Notes under the pieces: model-generated
Databases searched by the model: none
Seen by the model: the letters and a program-made list of their open reading frames with translations, nothing else
Told to the model about the DNA's origin: nothing
Program-made: the position numbers and the translations under genes
Source: Quillaja saponaria
Taxonomy: Eukaryota > Streptophyta > Magnoliopsida > Fabales > Quillajaceae
Assembly (NCBI GenBank): GCA_029379385.1
Contig: CM055610.1
Span: 20,361,422 to 20,425,421 of the forward strand
Direction of reading: 5' to 3'
Length of the DNA stretch: 64,000 bases
Shown: positions 1 to 11,750 of the stretch, one piece after another
Position numbering within the stretch: position 1 is the first letter of the stretch
Layout: the number at the start of each line of letters is the position of its first letter

Positions 1-398
1 TCTGGATTTTGATCTATAAAGGCTCAGAACCTCGCCCCTCCCCTTTTTGCACCAGGGGAGTATCTCTGTTCTATTTTAAATGGTTGATGGGCAAATGGAT
101 TGTCTCCTCCTTTTGATTATTACAGGAAACTGTACAATTATTTCCCTCTACCATTCTCCAAAAGAGAGGATTAATTTCAGACAAATGTTATGGTTTTTTT
201 GGTTGTGTGTGGGTAGGCTGGGAATTGTTGTGAGATCTACATTCTATAACATGGCTACTATTGAGTAATGTTGTCCTTTTTTATCTCATAATGGATATTG
301 GACTACTTGAAGTGTTCAGTGTAGACTATATAGGTGTTTTATTTTATTTTTATTATTAATTTTTTTTTCTGACATTGTTTCTCTTGGCCACATTGCAG

Positions 399-2779
399 AT
401 ATCAGAAGTGGTAAATAGCATGAAAGACTTGATAGATTACAGCCGAGAGACAGGGACGGGTCCCATGGGTAAGCTTGATAGTTTCTATTCCACTAGATTG
501 GTCTTTATATTAGGTATTATGGTATTGTGCTACAATACTACAACCTCACAATTTTTATTAATTTTCAAAAAGTCCAATGGAGCTAGGTTTGCCTGGCTCT
601 TTTGCAGAACTTACTGAGAAGATCTGTTTGCATATCTTGTAAGATATTTGAAGATGGGAGAGTGCGCATTAGTGGTAGACTAGACCTACGGGCTTCCGAA
701 ATTTCTTGTTGTGGTGATACTATAATTATCAACTTGAGCAGTTGCCCTATATTTCAAGAGAACTATGTATTTTTGGTAAGGGAGGAGGAATGTATTCTCT
801 TCTATTTGAAGTTTTGAACCAAGAGGAAAATGAAAGGGATGATTTTGGAGAAAATTTGGTTGTTGAGAGTTCAGACATTGCAAATTACAATTCCTTTGGA
901 TTGATGGGAATGGAGGGGAATGAAAAGAGAGAAGAGGGTAATGTATATTTTCTCGTGTTTATATATATATATATTTTGAATGGAGGGAGAGAAAATTGAG
1001 GGGTACATCCCCTCCAAATCTCAAAATTTTAATTTTTTCAAATTCGGAGGATTTGGAAAGAGAGGATAAATATTTTATAACTTTTGACTGCAGTGCCAAA
1101 TATATCCTTATTTTTTTATTAAACATCTGTTAATATTCAATTAAAACATTTTAAGGGAAAATCATAAAAATATGAATATTTTATCCTTAACTCTCCAAAT
1201 AAAAAATGTATCTTATACTTGTCTTTCCTCTCCCTTTAATTTTAACTCCCACATAATAAAAAAGACTAAGTGTCATTTTCCCCACTCGCCTTTCCTCGCC
1301 TCTCCCCCCATTTACTCTTCTTTCCTTTTCCCTTAAATTCCTAAATAGACCCTAATACTTTGTTTATGAGGTGTATAATAGGAAAATTAGGTAATGTTCT
1401 CTGCAATTTTCTTACCTTCCATTTTATCTACTTCCATTTTCTTCTTTCCCAAACAAGAGGATTGAGTGTTATAATCTCTCTTTAATCAAGTGTAGAGGTT
1501 TATGGCATTACTGAATAAGGTGCTTAATTATGATGGTACTTAATCAAATGGATGGCCACCATCTTGAAGTTGCATTTCTCCTCTGTGCATAGTTAGTAAA
1601 TGAGTCCATTGATGTTTCACTATAGGTCTTTTGATGCTACCTTCAATTAGAGAAGTGGCTTGGTCCTTCTACTTCTTTAGGCAGAAAATGAAAATATTTA
1701 TTCTAAAATGGGTGATTCCTAATATTTCCTGGTGTATGATTGTAATGAAAAAGCTGATTGTGAACGTAATGTGGGTAAATGAGATGCCTCATGATTGCCT
1801 TTTATTCTCTCTTTTTCTAGAGAGCTTGGCCAAATTTCCTCGGAGAACAATTGCTTCATCTGGGTTTCACAGCCAAGCGCTACAGCCAGAGGATCAGTTA
1901 CAGCACCAGCAGCAGCAAATGTGTGCCCAAAACTCAAACAATGATCAAAATTCTGTCCAGGCTGCTGGAATGCAAATAGCTTCTGGCAATGGTGTGGCTA
2001 GTGTAAATAACTCTGTCAACTCAGCGTCTGCTTCAACCACAACAAGCTCCATCGTTGGGCTTCTCCACCAGAATTCCATGAACCGCAGACAGCAGAATTC
2101 AATGAATAATGCAAGCAGCCCATATGCAGGAAGTTCTGTTCAGATACCATCTCCAGGTTCTTCCAGTACAATTCCACATGCACAACCAAACCCTTCGCCT
2201 TTCCAGTCACCAACTCCATCCTCATCTAACAATCCCCCACAAACATCTCATTCTGCCTTAACAGCTGGAAATCACATGAGTACAACTAATTCGCCTGCAA
2301 ATGTTTCCTTGCAACAACCATCTCATTCTGGTGAAGTTGATCCAAGTGATTCTCAGAGCTCTGTTCAGAAAATCATACATGAAATGTCTAGTCAACTTAA
2401 TGGCACAGGCGGAATGGGGGCTGCTGGTTCTCTTGGAAATGATGTGAAAAATGTTAATGGGATTTTGTCAGGAAGTACCAACACGATTCTGAACAGTGGC
2501 AACTGCCTTGTGGGGAATGGGACTGGTAATAGCAGTTCAGGTATTGGGGCTGCTGGATTTGGAACAATGGGTGGTGGACTCGGTCAATCTGCCATTGTTA
2601 ATGGTTTCAGAACTGCAATGGGAAATAATGCAGTCATGAATGGAAGGATAGGAATGGCATCTATGGTCCGGGAACAAGGTATGAATAATCAACAGGATTT
2701 GTCGAACCAATTTCTTAGTGGGCTAGGATCTGTTAATGGTTTTAATAATCTTCAATTTGATTGGAAATCAACGCCATGA
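399..2779 (+). CDS. SEU: SEUSS transcriptional corepressor, 3' part (two last exons)
   Basis: Exons are 399-468 and 1821-2779, joined by an intron of 1352 bases with normal GT/AG ends. The join gives the family-typical stretch NSMKDLIDYSRE followed by GPMESLAKFPRRT. This is the segment just after the LIM-domain-binding (Ldb1-like) region of plant SEUSS proteins. The last exon encodes about 319 residues rich in Gln, Ser, Asn and Gly, with SSVQKI near its middle and NGFNNLQFDW close to the end, as in Arabidopsis SEU. In the family SEU works in the nucleus with LEUNIG as an adaptor corepressor in floral and ovule development; that role is inferred by homology. The gene is cut by the window edge: bases 1-398 read as intron with no upstream exon visible, so the Ldb domain lies outside. 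An ATG upstream of the last exon (1631) is intronic and not a start. Confidence 0.93.
469..1820 (+). other. Large intron of the SEUSS-type gene
   Basis: The donor is GGTAAG and the acceptor TTTTTCTAG. The interior is AT-rich with a (TA)n run near 960-973 and purine/pyrimidine-rich stretches at 780-990 and 1280-1480. Short open frames here have no recognisable product. I see no further exon. Confidence 0.75.
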
Positions 2780-3648
2780 GAGGCCTTATAGATCATATGG
2801 GATGCTCTGGTTCTGGATCGCTGCTTGTGCAGCATGAGATGGCAGATTTGCCTCCGGTCCGTGGTGACAGCAGAACGGAGTTGGATAGTAAAGGGCCTTG
2901 ATCCCACTGTACTAATCTGTTAATTTATATATAAAAAGGAAATTTGGTGGCTGGTTGTGTGGCTAATGGGGCTGATTTCTTGTGATTTTAAATGTACCTT
3001 TACAGTTTAGTTTTTATCATGGTCTTCACAAACTTACCTTTTATATATATAAAGATGAGGTTTTGGGTTACAAACTTGAACTGGATGTTGTTTAAAACAA
3101 ATAGAAAATAAAAGGAAGGAAAAAGCAAAGGAGATTGGATGAAAGAGTATGCTACTCTATCATTATCTGTAGGAAAAAAGAACACTATTTATGTCAACGT
3201 ATTTGTTAAACTCACTTTCATAGTTTCTCATATTTCGTATATGGTGAGATTGGGGAATATACATAGATCAATCATTATCTGCGGTGCCAGGTTAGAAAGA
3301 TTAGAGCTTTAGCCATCTGTCCAATGGTTAGCACTAGCAGTACTCCCCCATCCCTCATATCGATTGAGAAAACGTTAATTCAGATGTGAGGTTTTTTAGA
3401 CATAAATGAATCTGGGGTAAAAGGAGTTGCAGTTCCTGCCTTACCAGCAAGCTGTGCCGAGCAACTTGTTAATTCATTGCACAGTGAAGGAGGATTGAGA
3501 AAGCTGAAAACATTCTTCAATTATGAACTGCTTATCCATTGTAACATTTATAGGATACAAATTCCAATAAACATGTACATACATAAATTAACCCTCAGAA
3601 CAAATGATGGCTCAAATGAACCGACATTAATTCTGTCAAGAGGGCTCT
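2780..3648. other. Convergent 3' regions of SEUSS and thioredoxin m
   Basis: This stretch separates the SEUSS stop (2779) and the thioredoxin stop (3649) of two convergent genes. It should hold both 3' untranslated regions; AT-rich runs such as 2923-2940 could carry poly(A) signals. I see no additional gene. Confidence 0.6.
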
Positions 3649-4385
3649 TCAAGCATCTACATATTTCTCTATTGTAGTAGACAAGGTGGACTTGGGCACT
3701 GCACCGATAACACTCTCTTTCTTCTCTCCATTCTTGAAGAACAGAACAGTTGGTATGCTCCTGATTCCATACTGGGTTGCTGTGTTTGGGGACTCGTCAG
3801 TGTTAAGCTTGTAACAAGCTATCTTTCCAGCATATTCTTTTGCTAATTCATCAATAATAGGTGCTATCATCCTGCATGGTCCACACCATGGTGCCCAAAA
3901 CTCCACAAGAACGGGGCTTTCATTTGCAATGACAAGGTTATTCCAGTTTGAATCTGTCACCACTTGAACTGCAAATTTTTTGCATAATGGTTAAACTGGA
4001 TACATTATTATCGGCTTGGTTTGATCTTTTTCTTTTAAATTAAAAACTGCTTCTTCCAAAGACAGCCTCAAATATCAATTTAAAACCATATTTGATAAGG
4101 AAAGCCTAGCAGAAACAATAATAGATAGAAAGCAACAATCAGCAGAGTTAGAGGGTTACCTTCATTTACTGCTTTAGCTTTGCAGATGATTCGGGATTTC
4201 TGGTATGTACCTCCGGATGAATGAAAAGATGGGGTTGGTAGAGAGAATGTCAAAATGGGTTTCTTTAATCCTGTGTGATTTGGAAAATTAAGCTTATCCT
4301 TCGAAGAAAGTGGATGACAACAATGGAGGACACCTGCTCTGGTAGTTGTCACTGTGCTTACTTGTAAACAGTTCTCCAAGGCCAT
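3649..4385 (-). CDS. Thioredoxin m-type, chloroplast (TrxM4-like)
   Basis: There are two exons on the minus strand, 4385-4160 and 3968-3649, together encoding 181 residues. The splice joins AVNE to VQVVTDSNW, the usual start of mature plant thioredoxin m. Residues 1 to about 70 form a Ser/Thr-rich, low-acid chloroplast transit peptide. The redox site WCGPC is at residues 103-107, and the conserved cis-proline stretch SIPTVLFF is present. The family reduces disulfides of stromal enzymes with electrons from ferredoxin-thioredoxin reductase. Length and intron position fit the family, and both catalytic cysteines are intact. The start ATG at 4385 is the first in frame. Assignment to the m4 subtype is by overall resemblance and is less certain than the family. 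Confidence 0.95.
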
Positions 4386-4637
4386 CCTCTCTAAGTTTTC
4401 TTGAAGGTATAATTCTAATTATTGCAAATGAATTTGTGGAAGAGTGTAGGGATTGTAGATTTTATTTGTCTTTTGGATAAATGTATGCTATGTTTCTTGT
4501 TAGTTTTTCTTCTCCAATAGCTTTTGGTATTTAGAAGTGGATATTATTACAAGAGCGTAAGGTTCTCAGAGGCTCAAATTCTTGTGGATGACATTTCTGT
4601 ACTCGACTCTCATTGTCCCACTCTAAGTCTCTCCAAA

Positions 4638-4688
4638 TACTAAGTTGCCCTTATCAAAAAAAAAAAAAAAAAAAATTACTAAGTTGCC
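4638..4688 (+). mobile_element. Poly(A)-only retroposition scar with 12-bp target duplication
   Basis: The 12 bases TACTAAGTTGCC occur at 4638-4649 and again, perfectly, at 4677-4688. Between them are only a few bases (CTTATC), a run of about 20 A and a T. This is the footprint expected of target-primed reverse transcription by a LINE machinery with extreme 5' truncation. A replication-slippage origin is possible but does not explain the pure A run. Confidence 0.65.
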
Positions 4689-6919
4689 AGACTATAAAAC
4701 CTTGTTCGTTAGTAAGATAAAGAACACGTACGTTAACTAATTGTTACTTCAAGAGTTACAATTTTAATTTTGAAAAGGAGAATTAACATTTTAAATTTGA
4801 AATTCAACAAACAAAATTAATAGTGGTGTGATTTTATCTCTCATGTAGTAGCATCTCATATTTCCTATCCTCTTTCAAAAAACATGTCATTGTTTGATAA
4901 TTAAGAATTTTGAAGGACCAAATTAGAAAAATATAAATCATGAAGACATGTTCAGAAAGAAATATTCACAAACACATTAAAAATATTATGTAATCATTAA
5001 GCACTAAAACAGTATTTAAGCCTGGTAATTAGAATTATGAAGAGATGCTTTTACATGTAAGTTCTTTTTGCTTTATAACATCCTGCTTTGGTTACTGAAG
5101 TTGTGGTACATATCCTCACATGGGATAACAACATGAATTGAGAGTCACATCTTCAAGAGCCTGGAAGAGCTCAAGGTAACTTTATTCACTAGTCTTCCAT
5201 TTTTCATTCTATTTACTTAGGTCAGTTTGGTATGTGGTTTGGCACATTTGATTGTCGATTGGGGATATTTAATAATAGATTGGGTGTGTGTTTTTGGATT
5301 TTACAAATACTTGTAGATTGAGACAATCCAATATAATATAATCTTAATCAAATCAACAATTTGCATAAGTTAGTACTAAATAATTTGTGCAAATTTGATC
5401 GTAGTTTTACTTAAAAATAGGTTAACTTATTATTTTATTATTACTACATGTTTTGTCCCTACACCCTTAATAATTATTCTCCTGTTATTTAAGGTAATTC
5501 ATATAATTAATTAAATACCTACATCTAAATCCAAAAAAAATATGTAAAAAATCAAAATCTTAAAATGTAAATTTTGAAATTCTACTCAAACAACCAAATA
5601 TTAAAAAGTTTAATTTTGATAATCTTAATTTTTTCGTATTTAAATTTTTTTATTTATTATTTATTTAGAAATAAAATCTTAAAAATTATTAAAAGAAAAT
5701 GGTTGGTTTGATTAAGTAAAAAATTTATTATAATTCATATATAAATTTGTTCTTAGAAAAATTAATAGTAATTTAGTACCTAAATTGATTTATACCATAT
5801 ATATATATATTGAACATACCAATATGACTTATTAATCTGCATACCCAATATATATTAAACTTATGGTCAATCTCATATAATTTGACTTATGCAATCAAAC
5901 TTATACAATTAGATTGTATAATCTATAATTTATAGTCAATCTGATTTTACAATTTATATATTAAACGGGTTTTAAAATTTGGACTAAACAAAATATCTGT
6001 TTGCAGGAATGGTATACTAACTTTGCCCGGATCAGAATGTAATCAACATAAACTTGCAAGACATTCCTTTTGCAGGCCTTCTCCCTTGGCATAAGTCCTC
6101 AGACTTCAGCAATGTTCTTAAAGCTGTTGCTCTTACACCGGCTAGCTCGAAACACAACATGAGCATGTATTGTTATTGTGCTTATATTTTAGGACAAGAG
6201 AAAATGGGCCGGTGCAAAGTTCCTTGGGGTTTGATTTTGTATGGCAAAGTCTCAGTGCTATGCAAACAGAAAATACACTGAGCAGTGTGACTTCTTCAGC
6301 TTTTGGGCATTAGTAGAATGTCTCAAGTTGCTGTAAACCCCTCCATGATGCGACATTACACCAATTCTTCAAGAGATTCTACCACGTCCTTGTTTTCCAT
6401 TTCCTAAGAATATCTACAAGAGCAAGAGTTTCTACAGAGAAGGCGTACCACTCGATGGTATGATGAAATAGACAACGCATGATGAATCAGCTGCCATACG
6501 ACTTGCAATTTATTTATAACAAACATATGTTAAATCCATGCATTCTAATGTTGTCTACATGTCCTTTGCCTCATGAAAACAAAGTGGAGAGAGTGTATAA
6601 CGGTCCCTAGCCAACTTCCCAGGCGAGCTAGTGTAACAGCGGGAAGAAAGAAAACCTAGAGAGTAGTGAAAGATACATAATTAATGATAGTTAATGAACT
6701 TGGAGAAAGAAAAAAAGGGCAAATCACAAGGAAAAATATGATCGCAGTGCGCAATATGATGGTCATAACATTTTTCAGATAACAATTTCTACATACGCAT
6801 GTAGAAATGATCCTCGGTTTCCCATCAAACTTGGTAAAAAATAAAAAACCATTATAAGACTAGTAAAAACTATACTGTCAGCCAGTGTGATATCTTGCAT
6901 TCCTTTTTAGTTTCACAAC
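4689..6919. other. AT-rich intergenic region, possible unidentified relic at 6000-6500
   Basis: Very AT-rich sequence fills 4740-6000, with no open frame worth noting. From about 6000 to 6500 base composition becomes more balanced. A 75-codon open frame (6054-6281) is preceded by a TTTTGCAG acceptor-like string. I do not recognise its product. The right end, about 6600-6919, should hold the SBDS 3' untranslated region. Confidence 0.5.
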
Positions 6920-9900
6920 TTAAAATGAGTAATCTCTCAAATCAGACTTTGAATCTCCTAGTTCAATGTCGGCTATGCACTCTTCTTCATTAAGGGCAGG
7001 GAGTTGCCTGGTCTTGCGTTTTATATTGTGCTTGTGCCACTCACTCTTATGGTGTTCTCTGTATAGTTTGGAGTCTGCAAATGATACATTGCATGTGCTA
7101 CATTTGCTTTGCTTTTGTTGTCCATCAGGAACCGCACTTCCAGAAGAAATTGTTTGCTTACGTATTTTTTCGGTCAGTTCAAGCACAGAATCATCTGTTT
7201 CTTTAGTCAAAGGTGCAGGCACATCCTCATGATCATCATATTGCTCCACATATGTATCCCCATCCACATATAGGGAGTGTGCAAGAACTTCAAACCTCCC
7301 ATGCAAGCTCTTGGTAACAAATTCATGACAATCTTTATATAGACCAGGTTCCAGTTCAAAAATCTGCAAACACCAGTTACCATAATTCACTACAGGGTTC
7401 ACAAAAACCATAGGCCTCGTAAGATGAATGACGAAAAGTGTACAGATGACAATGAATTCAATTCTCAGGAATCATATGCACCATTAGTTACTGTGTATCT
7501 CAATAAGTTGCGTCTGGCAACTGTATTAAATGAATATATATTTGTTTTTTAACAAAGAAACAACAGAGGAGATGCAGGCAAAATGAAACGATATGACACG
7601 TATAATGACTTTGAACATACTGAATGAGTTGCATTTCATAAATGCATGTCAGATCCAACAGAGAAGGAAAAATAGTGTCACAGCTACACATACAAACTGA
7701 AGATGCATGACTTTCTGTATATTTAATATTTTTCCTCATTTCACCCAGTTGAAGCCAGCAGTCAGCAGCCACATGCATAATATCCAGCACAGTTTATTAA
7801 CTGCAGGAGAAAACTACTCAAATACAATTTTTTGGTATACTCTACTAAAGTAACATAAGTGAACCAAAAGTGAAAAAACAAACGGACTTAGCCGAAATGA
7901 CAAGAAAGATATGAAAATCACACTAATGTTTAAGCAACAGGTTTTTGTACAAGAGGAGAAGATTAAGACTTACAACAGATTTCTGACTAGAAGATCCTTC
8001 ATTAGAGATGATAGTAGCACTCCACGCATTCAACTTCTCCAGAAGAGATTTGGCTTCCTCTTCGGGAATAGTCACTCGTACTCTCAATGGACACCGTTTT
8101 ATAGGGAAGTGCTTCTGAAGCTCATGAATAACTTCAAGGGCCTGTATAGAAACTTCAATGAACATTGCTTGCATGAAAAAAAAAAAAAAATTCCCATATC
8201 TTTGCTTCAGATATAGAAAAAATTATCAAAATCTAATAAAAATATATCACTATTCTGCAAACGAAGCTATTGGTGGCTTGAGAGCTAATTACTGAGAACC
8301 TAGTCACATAAATCAATTGTGAAGAGTTTCAGATTCATTATCTGAACATAGAATACCCTCACATATTTTTATTTATAATTTTTTTTTAATGTAAAAACAT
8401 CCTTGTGATAATGCCAGAATGTCATTTTATATCATATTACTGCATAACAGTTTAAGATAAAATGTACACCTAACGAACACAAGAGACCTGCTTCTTGGAG
8501 CTACTATTAGGATTGACAGCAAAATGAATTTCGCGCATCAGCCGTTCAATCATGCTGATTGTGTAAGGGCGTTGAGTTTCAGGATTGAATGTCTTCTGCA
8601 TTATGATGCTTGCTATATCCCGAAACTGGCTTGACAAAAGAGATTCCCTCTCTTTCCCAGCAACCTGAAGTTCTCCTCTTTTTAAGATCTGTTGTCATAA
8701 AACATAGGTTAAACATAATTTCAAATCAATTAAACTAGCATGGAGGTTTTACTGGCTTGATCCACATGACAGAATTACCAAATAGAATCTCATGCACGCA
8801 AGCTACATATAACATAATGGAGTCATTGATATTTCACAGACCTCCAAACATATTTCCGTCTGGTCATCTGTCCCAAAAGCTGCAACCAAATCTTTTGACT
8901 TGGCAAGAACTCCTTTTGAAACATTTGCATAAACAGTATGTGACTGCAACACTTCGTCTATATCTTTTTCCCTGTTTGGATTTTTTTTTCATCATCTCAA
9001 CATGTTATTATTCATCTGTTAAAAGTGATCAAATCGTTGAATCCAGTCAAATGAACACAAACAATATGCTAAAAAGAGAAAAATTATTACAGCAAAAGTT
9101 GTCTTCAAATCCATTCAAAGGAGTAAAAAGTTTTTCAAGCAGAAGAAGCCGTCACTATGTCTCTAGTATTAAAGGACACATGCAAGTTTGAAGCTACCAG
9201 TAAGTTAATATTTCCTCTGAAGCAATCTGCACACCCTACCAAAATGATGCATGATTAGCTATTACGCCACGTTGTCACTCTCAGTTGGTTTTCTTTCTTT
9301 TATTTTTTGGTGTTGAGATGTTGGGAAGAAATTGAAACACCAACAAGGTGATACAGTTGCAGAAGTTCATCCCTTTTTATTATTTGCTTTCAAAGATGTA
9401 GTAGCTTTCTGGGTCTTTTTTTCTTTCTTTCTTTCTCCCGTGACAAAAAAAACAACAACAAACAAGTAGCAGTGGTGCAAAAAAGTATACTAATAGCAAA
9501 GTTGCTTCAGAATTCAAAAGCTTTTCAGTAGCGGCGTAACAATTTTACCCATCTCTATCAAGTACAAAGGCATGCAAAATCCAAAGAGGCGGATAGAGAT
9601 GCATACTACCGCAATATAAGTGTACAAACCATTACGAACAAACAGAATGAAAGTGAGGCCTAGTGGCTAGTGTAACTTATAAAATTTGCCGAATAGGAAT
9701 CGTAAAAAAGAAACCAAAGCTAATTACAATCCAAGTCAGAGACCAAATCCTAGAAAATTAGGGTTTTGAGAGAGATCAAGGATAGCTTACACGCCAGATC
9801 GCCAAGTAAGGACCGTGTTTGGGTAACATGCTATCTCAAAGCGCATCCCTTTCTTTTTCAGACGCACCACCGCCACGTTGGTCAACCTCTTCTGTCCTAT

Positions 9901-9924
9901 CGGCTGCCCTATCGTCCTCGACAT
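6920..9924 (-). CDS. SBDS: Ribosome maturation protein SBDS, plant type with C-terminal zinc finger
   Basis: Five exons on the minus strand, 9924-9791, 8971-8842, 8688-8488, 8141-7974 and 7363-6920, give 358 residues in one continuous frame. The N-terminus ([20 protein letters not shown]), [49 protein letters not shown] and LQKHFPIKR are SBDS hallmarks spanning its three domains. SBDS acts with the GTPase EFL1 to release eIF6 from late 60S subunits; this is family knowledge. Plant forms add a C-terminal extension, here carrying a C2H2 finger (Cys299, Cys302, His315, His321) followed by an acidic tail. All splice sites are GT/AG and all known core regions are present, so the gene looks functional. 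The 3' region extends left of 6920. Confidence 0.96.
9758..9766 (-). promoter_or_regulatory. Telo-box-like motif in SBDS intron 1
   Basis: The plus strand reads TTAGGGTTT, i.e. AAACCCTAA in the direction of SBDS, about 25 bases after the exon 1 donor. Telo-boxes are common near starts of plant translation and ribosome genes. The usual place is the 5' untranslated region, so function here is a guess. Confidence 0.4.
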
Positions 9925-10019
9925 CCCCCTCTCTCTCTTTCTCCGTCTACACTGCTCCTTTCTCACTGAGGAAAGGCCGCACCCACCTTCTAGCTTTCTT
10001 TGATCCCTGTCGTTTTGTC

Positions 10020-10066
10020 TGGGCCAACTGGGCTTTTTTTTAAGGCTTTAATTTAGTCAAGGCCCA
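10020..10066 (-). promoter_or_regulatory. Three site II (TGGGCY) elements upstream of SBDS
   Basis: TGGGCC at 10020-10025, TGGGCT at 10029-10034 and GGCCCA at 10061-10066 (TGGGCC on the minus strand) lie within 50 bases, about 100-140 bases before the SBDS start codon. Site II elements are TCP-binding motifs enriched in promoters of plant ribosomal and growth genes, which suits an SBDS promoter. Binding is inferred, not shown. Confidence 0.6.
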
Positions 10067-10849
10067 ACCTTGTTGATAGGACTCCACCTTAGAACTTAGA
10101 ACTGCAAAACAAAAATCAAAAAGTTCCTTGCTTTACTTATCTTTCTATCTGCACTTGATCATGCTGAGCAGACAAAATGCAATCTCCGAATAATAAATGC
10201 CAAGCTCTGGGTGGTGAGGAAGATGATTCTAATAAAAAAAGCAGCAGCTTCTTCAGTATCCATGGACCTCAAGTACACTTGTTATTTCTCTCACTCTCTT
10301 AGTTCTAAATAAATTTATGTATTTTTTTATTTTTATTTTTTTGCTATTAACCAGAGTAGTTCCTTTTCTCTTGTTTTGTTATTTCTTTTTGGTGTTGTTA
10401 ACTTTCTTCTTTTCTGGTGGAACTGTGGGTTTTATTTTTATTGAAATAATAAGTTCCTATGTTAATTTTGAGCACTGCTACTTCTAGCTTTTGACATTTT
10501 TCAGCTTCAAATTAGAGTAGAGACATGGGTCTGAGAGGTTTGGTCGAACGTATAGGCATGGAAAGGATTGAATGATGAAAGACAGTTTTTGTGAATGGTA
10601 CCAACTAGTCTTTGTAAGGACTCATGTAACTGATCCCAATTAATTGGTTTGAAAGCTTCTTGTTGTTACATTTTTTACAGTTTGAAAAAAAATAAAAATT
10701 CTTAACTGAAGTTTTGGATTTCCAGTTCGAATTTAAGCTGTAAGAAAGGTTAAGCACTTAGATATTGAGTGACATTGTGGTTGATTTTTAATGGAGTTCT
10801 TATGTTATATATCATTCATATCTAGTTTATATGGTTATTGTTCGTATTA

Positions 10850-11200
10850 AGATATTACATTTATTCAATACACACATTACACACGTGATATATAAACAAT
10901 TTGTCTAAGAAAAAATCACCCTTCACAAATGGCATCACCTCATTGGCCACTTATCATTATCTCACTTATCATTATCTAAATGGGTTAAGCAAGGGAATTG
11001 ACATTCTCTCTATATTGCACTCTCACACTATAATTTATAACTCACCTCTTTAAAAGGACTGACTTGAAGTTTGGAGAGGGATTCCGGGCACCACCCGCCC
11101 TCCGCTTCCTCTTGTCTAGCAGGTCAGATTTCGGGAGCTAGGTGGTACCAACCTTGACATGTAGGTCCCGATCCCGACACTCGGGACTTAACAGAGATGA
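10850..11200 (+). mobile_element. Probable LTR remnant inside the SDN5-like relic
   Basis: The string GGACTGACTTGAAGTTTGG followed by a GC-rich tract (11075-11180) resembles the U5 region of eudicot Ty3/gypsy LTRs, where ACTGACTTGA is followed by CGTCGGAG-like sequence. It is preceded by AT-rich DNA with a direct repeat of CACTTATCATTATCT near 10945-10975. Ends and a target duplication were not resolved. It sits where the middle of the nuclease gene is missing. Confidence 0.4.
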
Positions 11201-11629
11201 TCTTATTCGTAAGAATTCTGGCAAAGGTACATAGATCAAATTCAACGTGACAGCTGAAGTGAAGGAGATTCTAGCTCTCATGGATGAGAGAATTCGTGAT
11301 CTCTACTCATCATTACCCACTAATGCCATGCTTATAACTTGCACCGGTCGTGGAGATACAGCAGTCGTTCACAGGTTAATGTGAATTCTTTTCGTTTCAT
11401 ATAAGTATTATATGATTCTTTTACTGCATTGATATATGATTTGCATTCATTAGTTTAAGTATGCAATACCTTTCCATTCAAAACATATGTGGATTAATGC
11501 TCCCAGTGTCCACATTTTGGAAGTTTTCCAAATCTTTTCACGTCCGAATTCAATATTGTCCTTCTCATGTGAGAGCCAAGATTTTTGTTAGACAAATCCT
11601 TTTCTTTTTCATAGTAAAAATGCTCATGT

Positions 11630-11750
11630 CAATGGACCATTGTTCTAGTGATACCAATTCCCACTAACAATTGGGAAGTCTTTTGTTTGATCCCCGTCCT
11701 CCCTCTCGACCAACTGGTACAGAGAAACAAAATTGTAAATAAAAAGAAAT
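11630..11750 (+). mobile_element. Possible tRNA-derived SINE
   Basis: TGTTCTAGTGATACC looks like a degraded pol III A box. GTTTGATCCCC, about 45 bases on, is close to the B-box consensus GGTTCGANNCC. An A-rich tail (ACAAAATTGTAAATAAAAAG) follows. It lies in the surviving intron of the SDN5-like relic. No clear target duplication was found, so this is tentative. Confidence 0.4.

Noticed and set aside
1631..1820. Open frame extending the SEUSS last exon upstream
   Set aside because: It lies before a good acceptor (TTTTTCTAG) and would break the conserved GPMESLAKF join.
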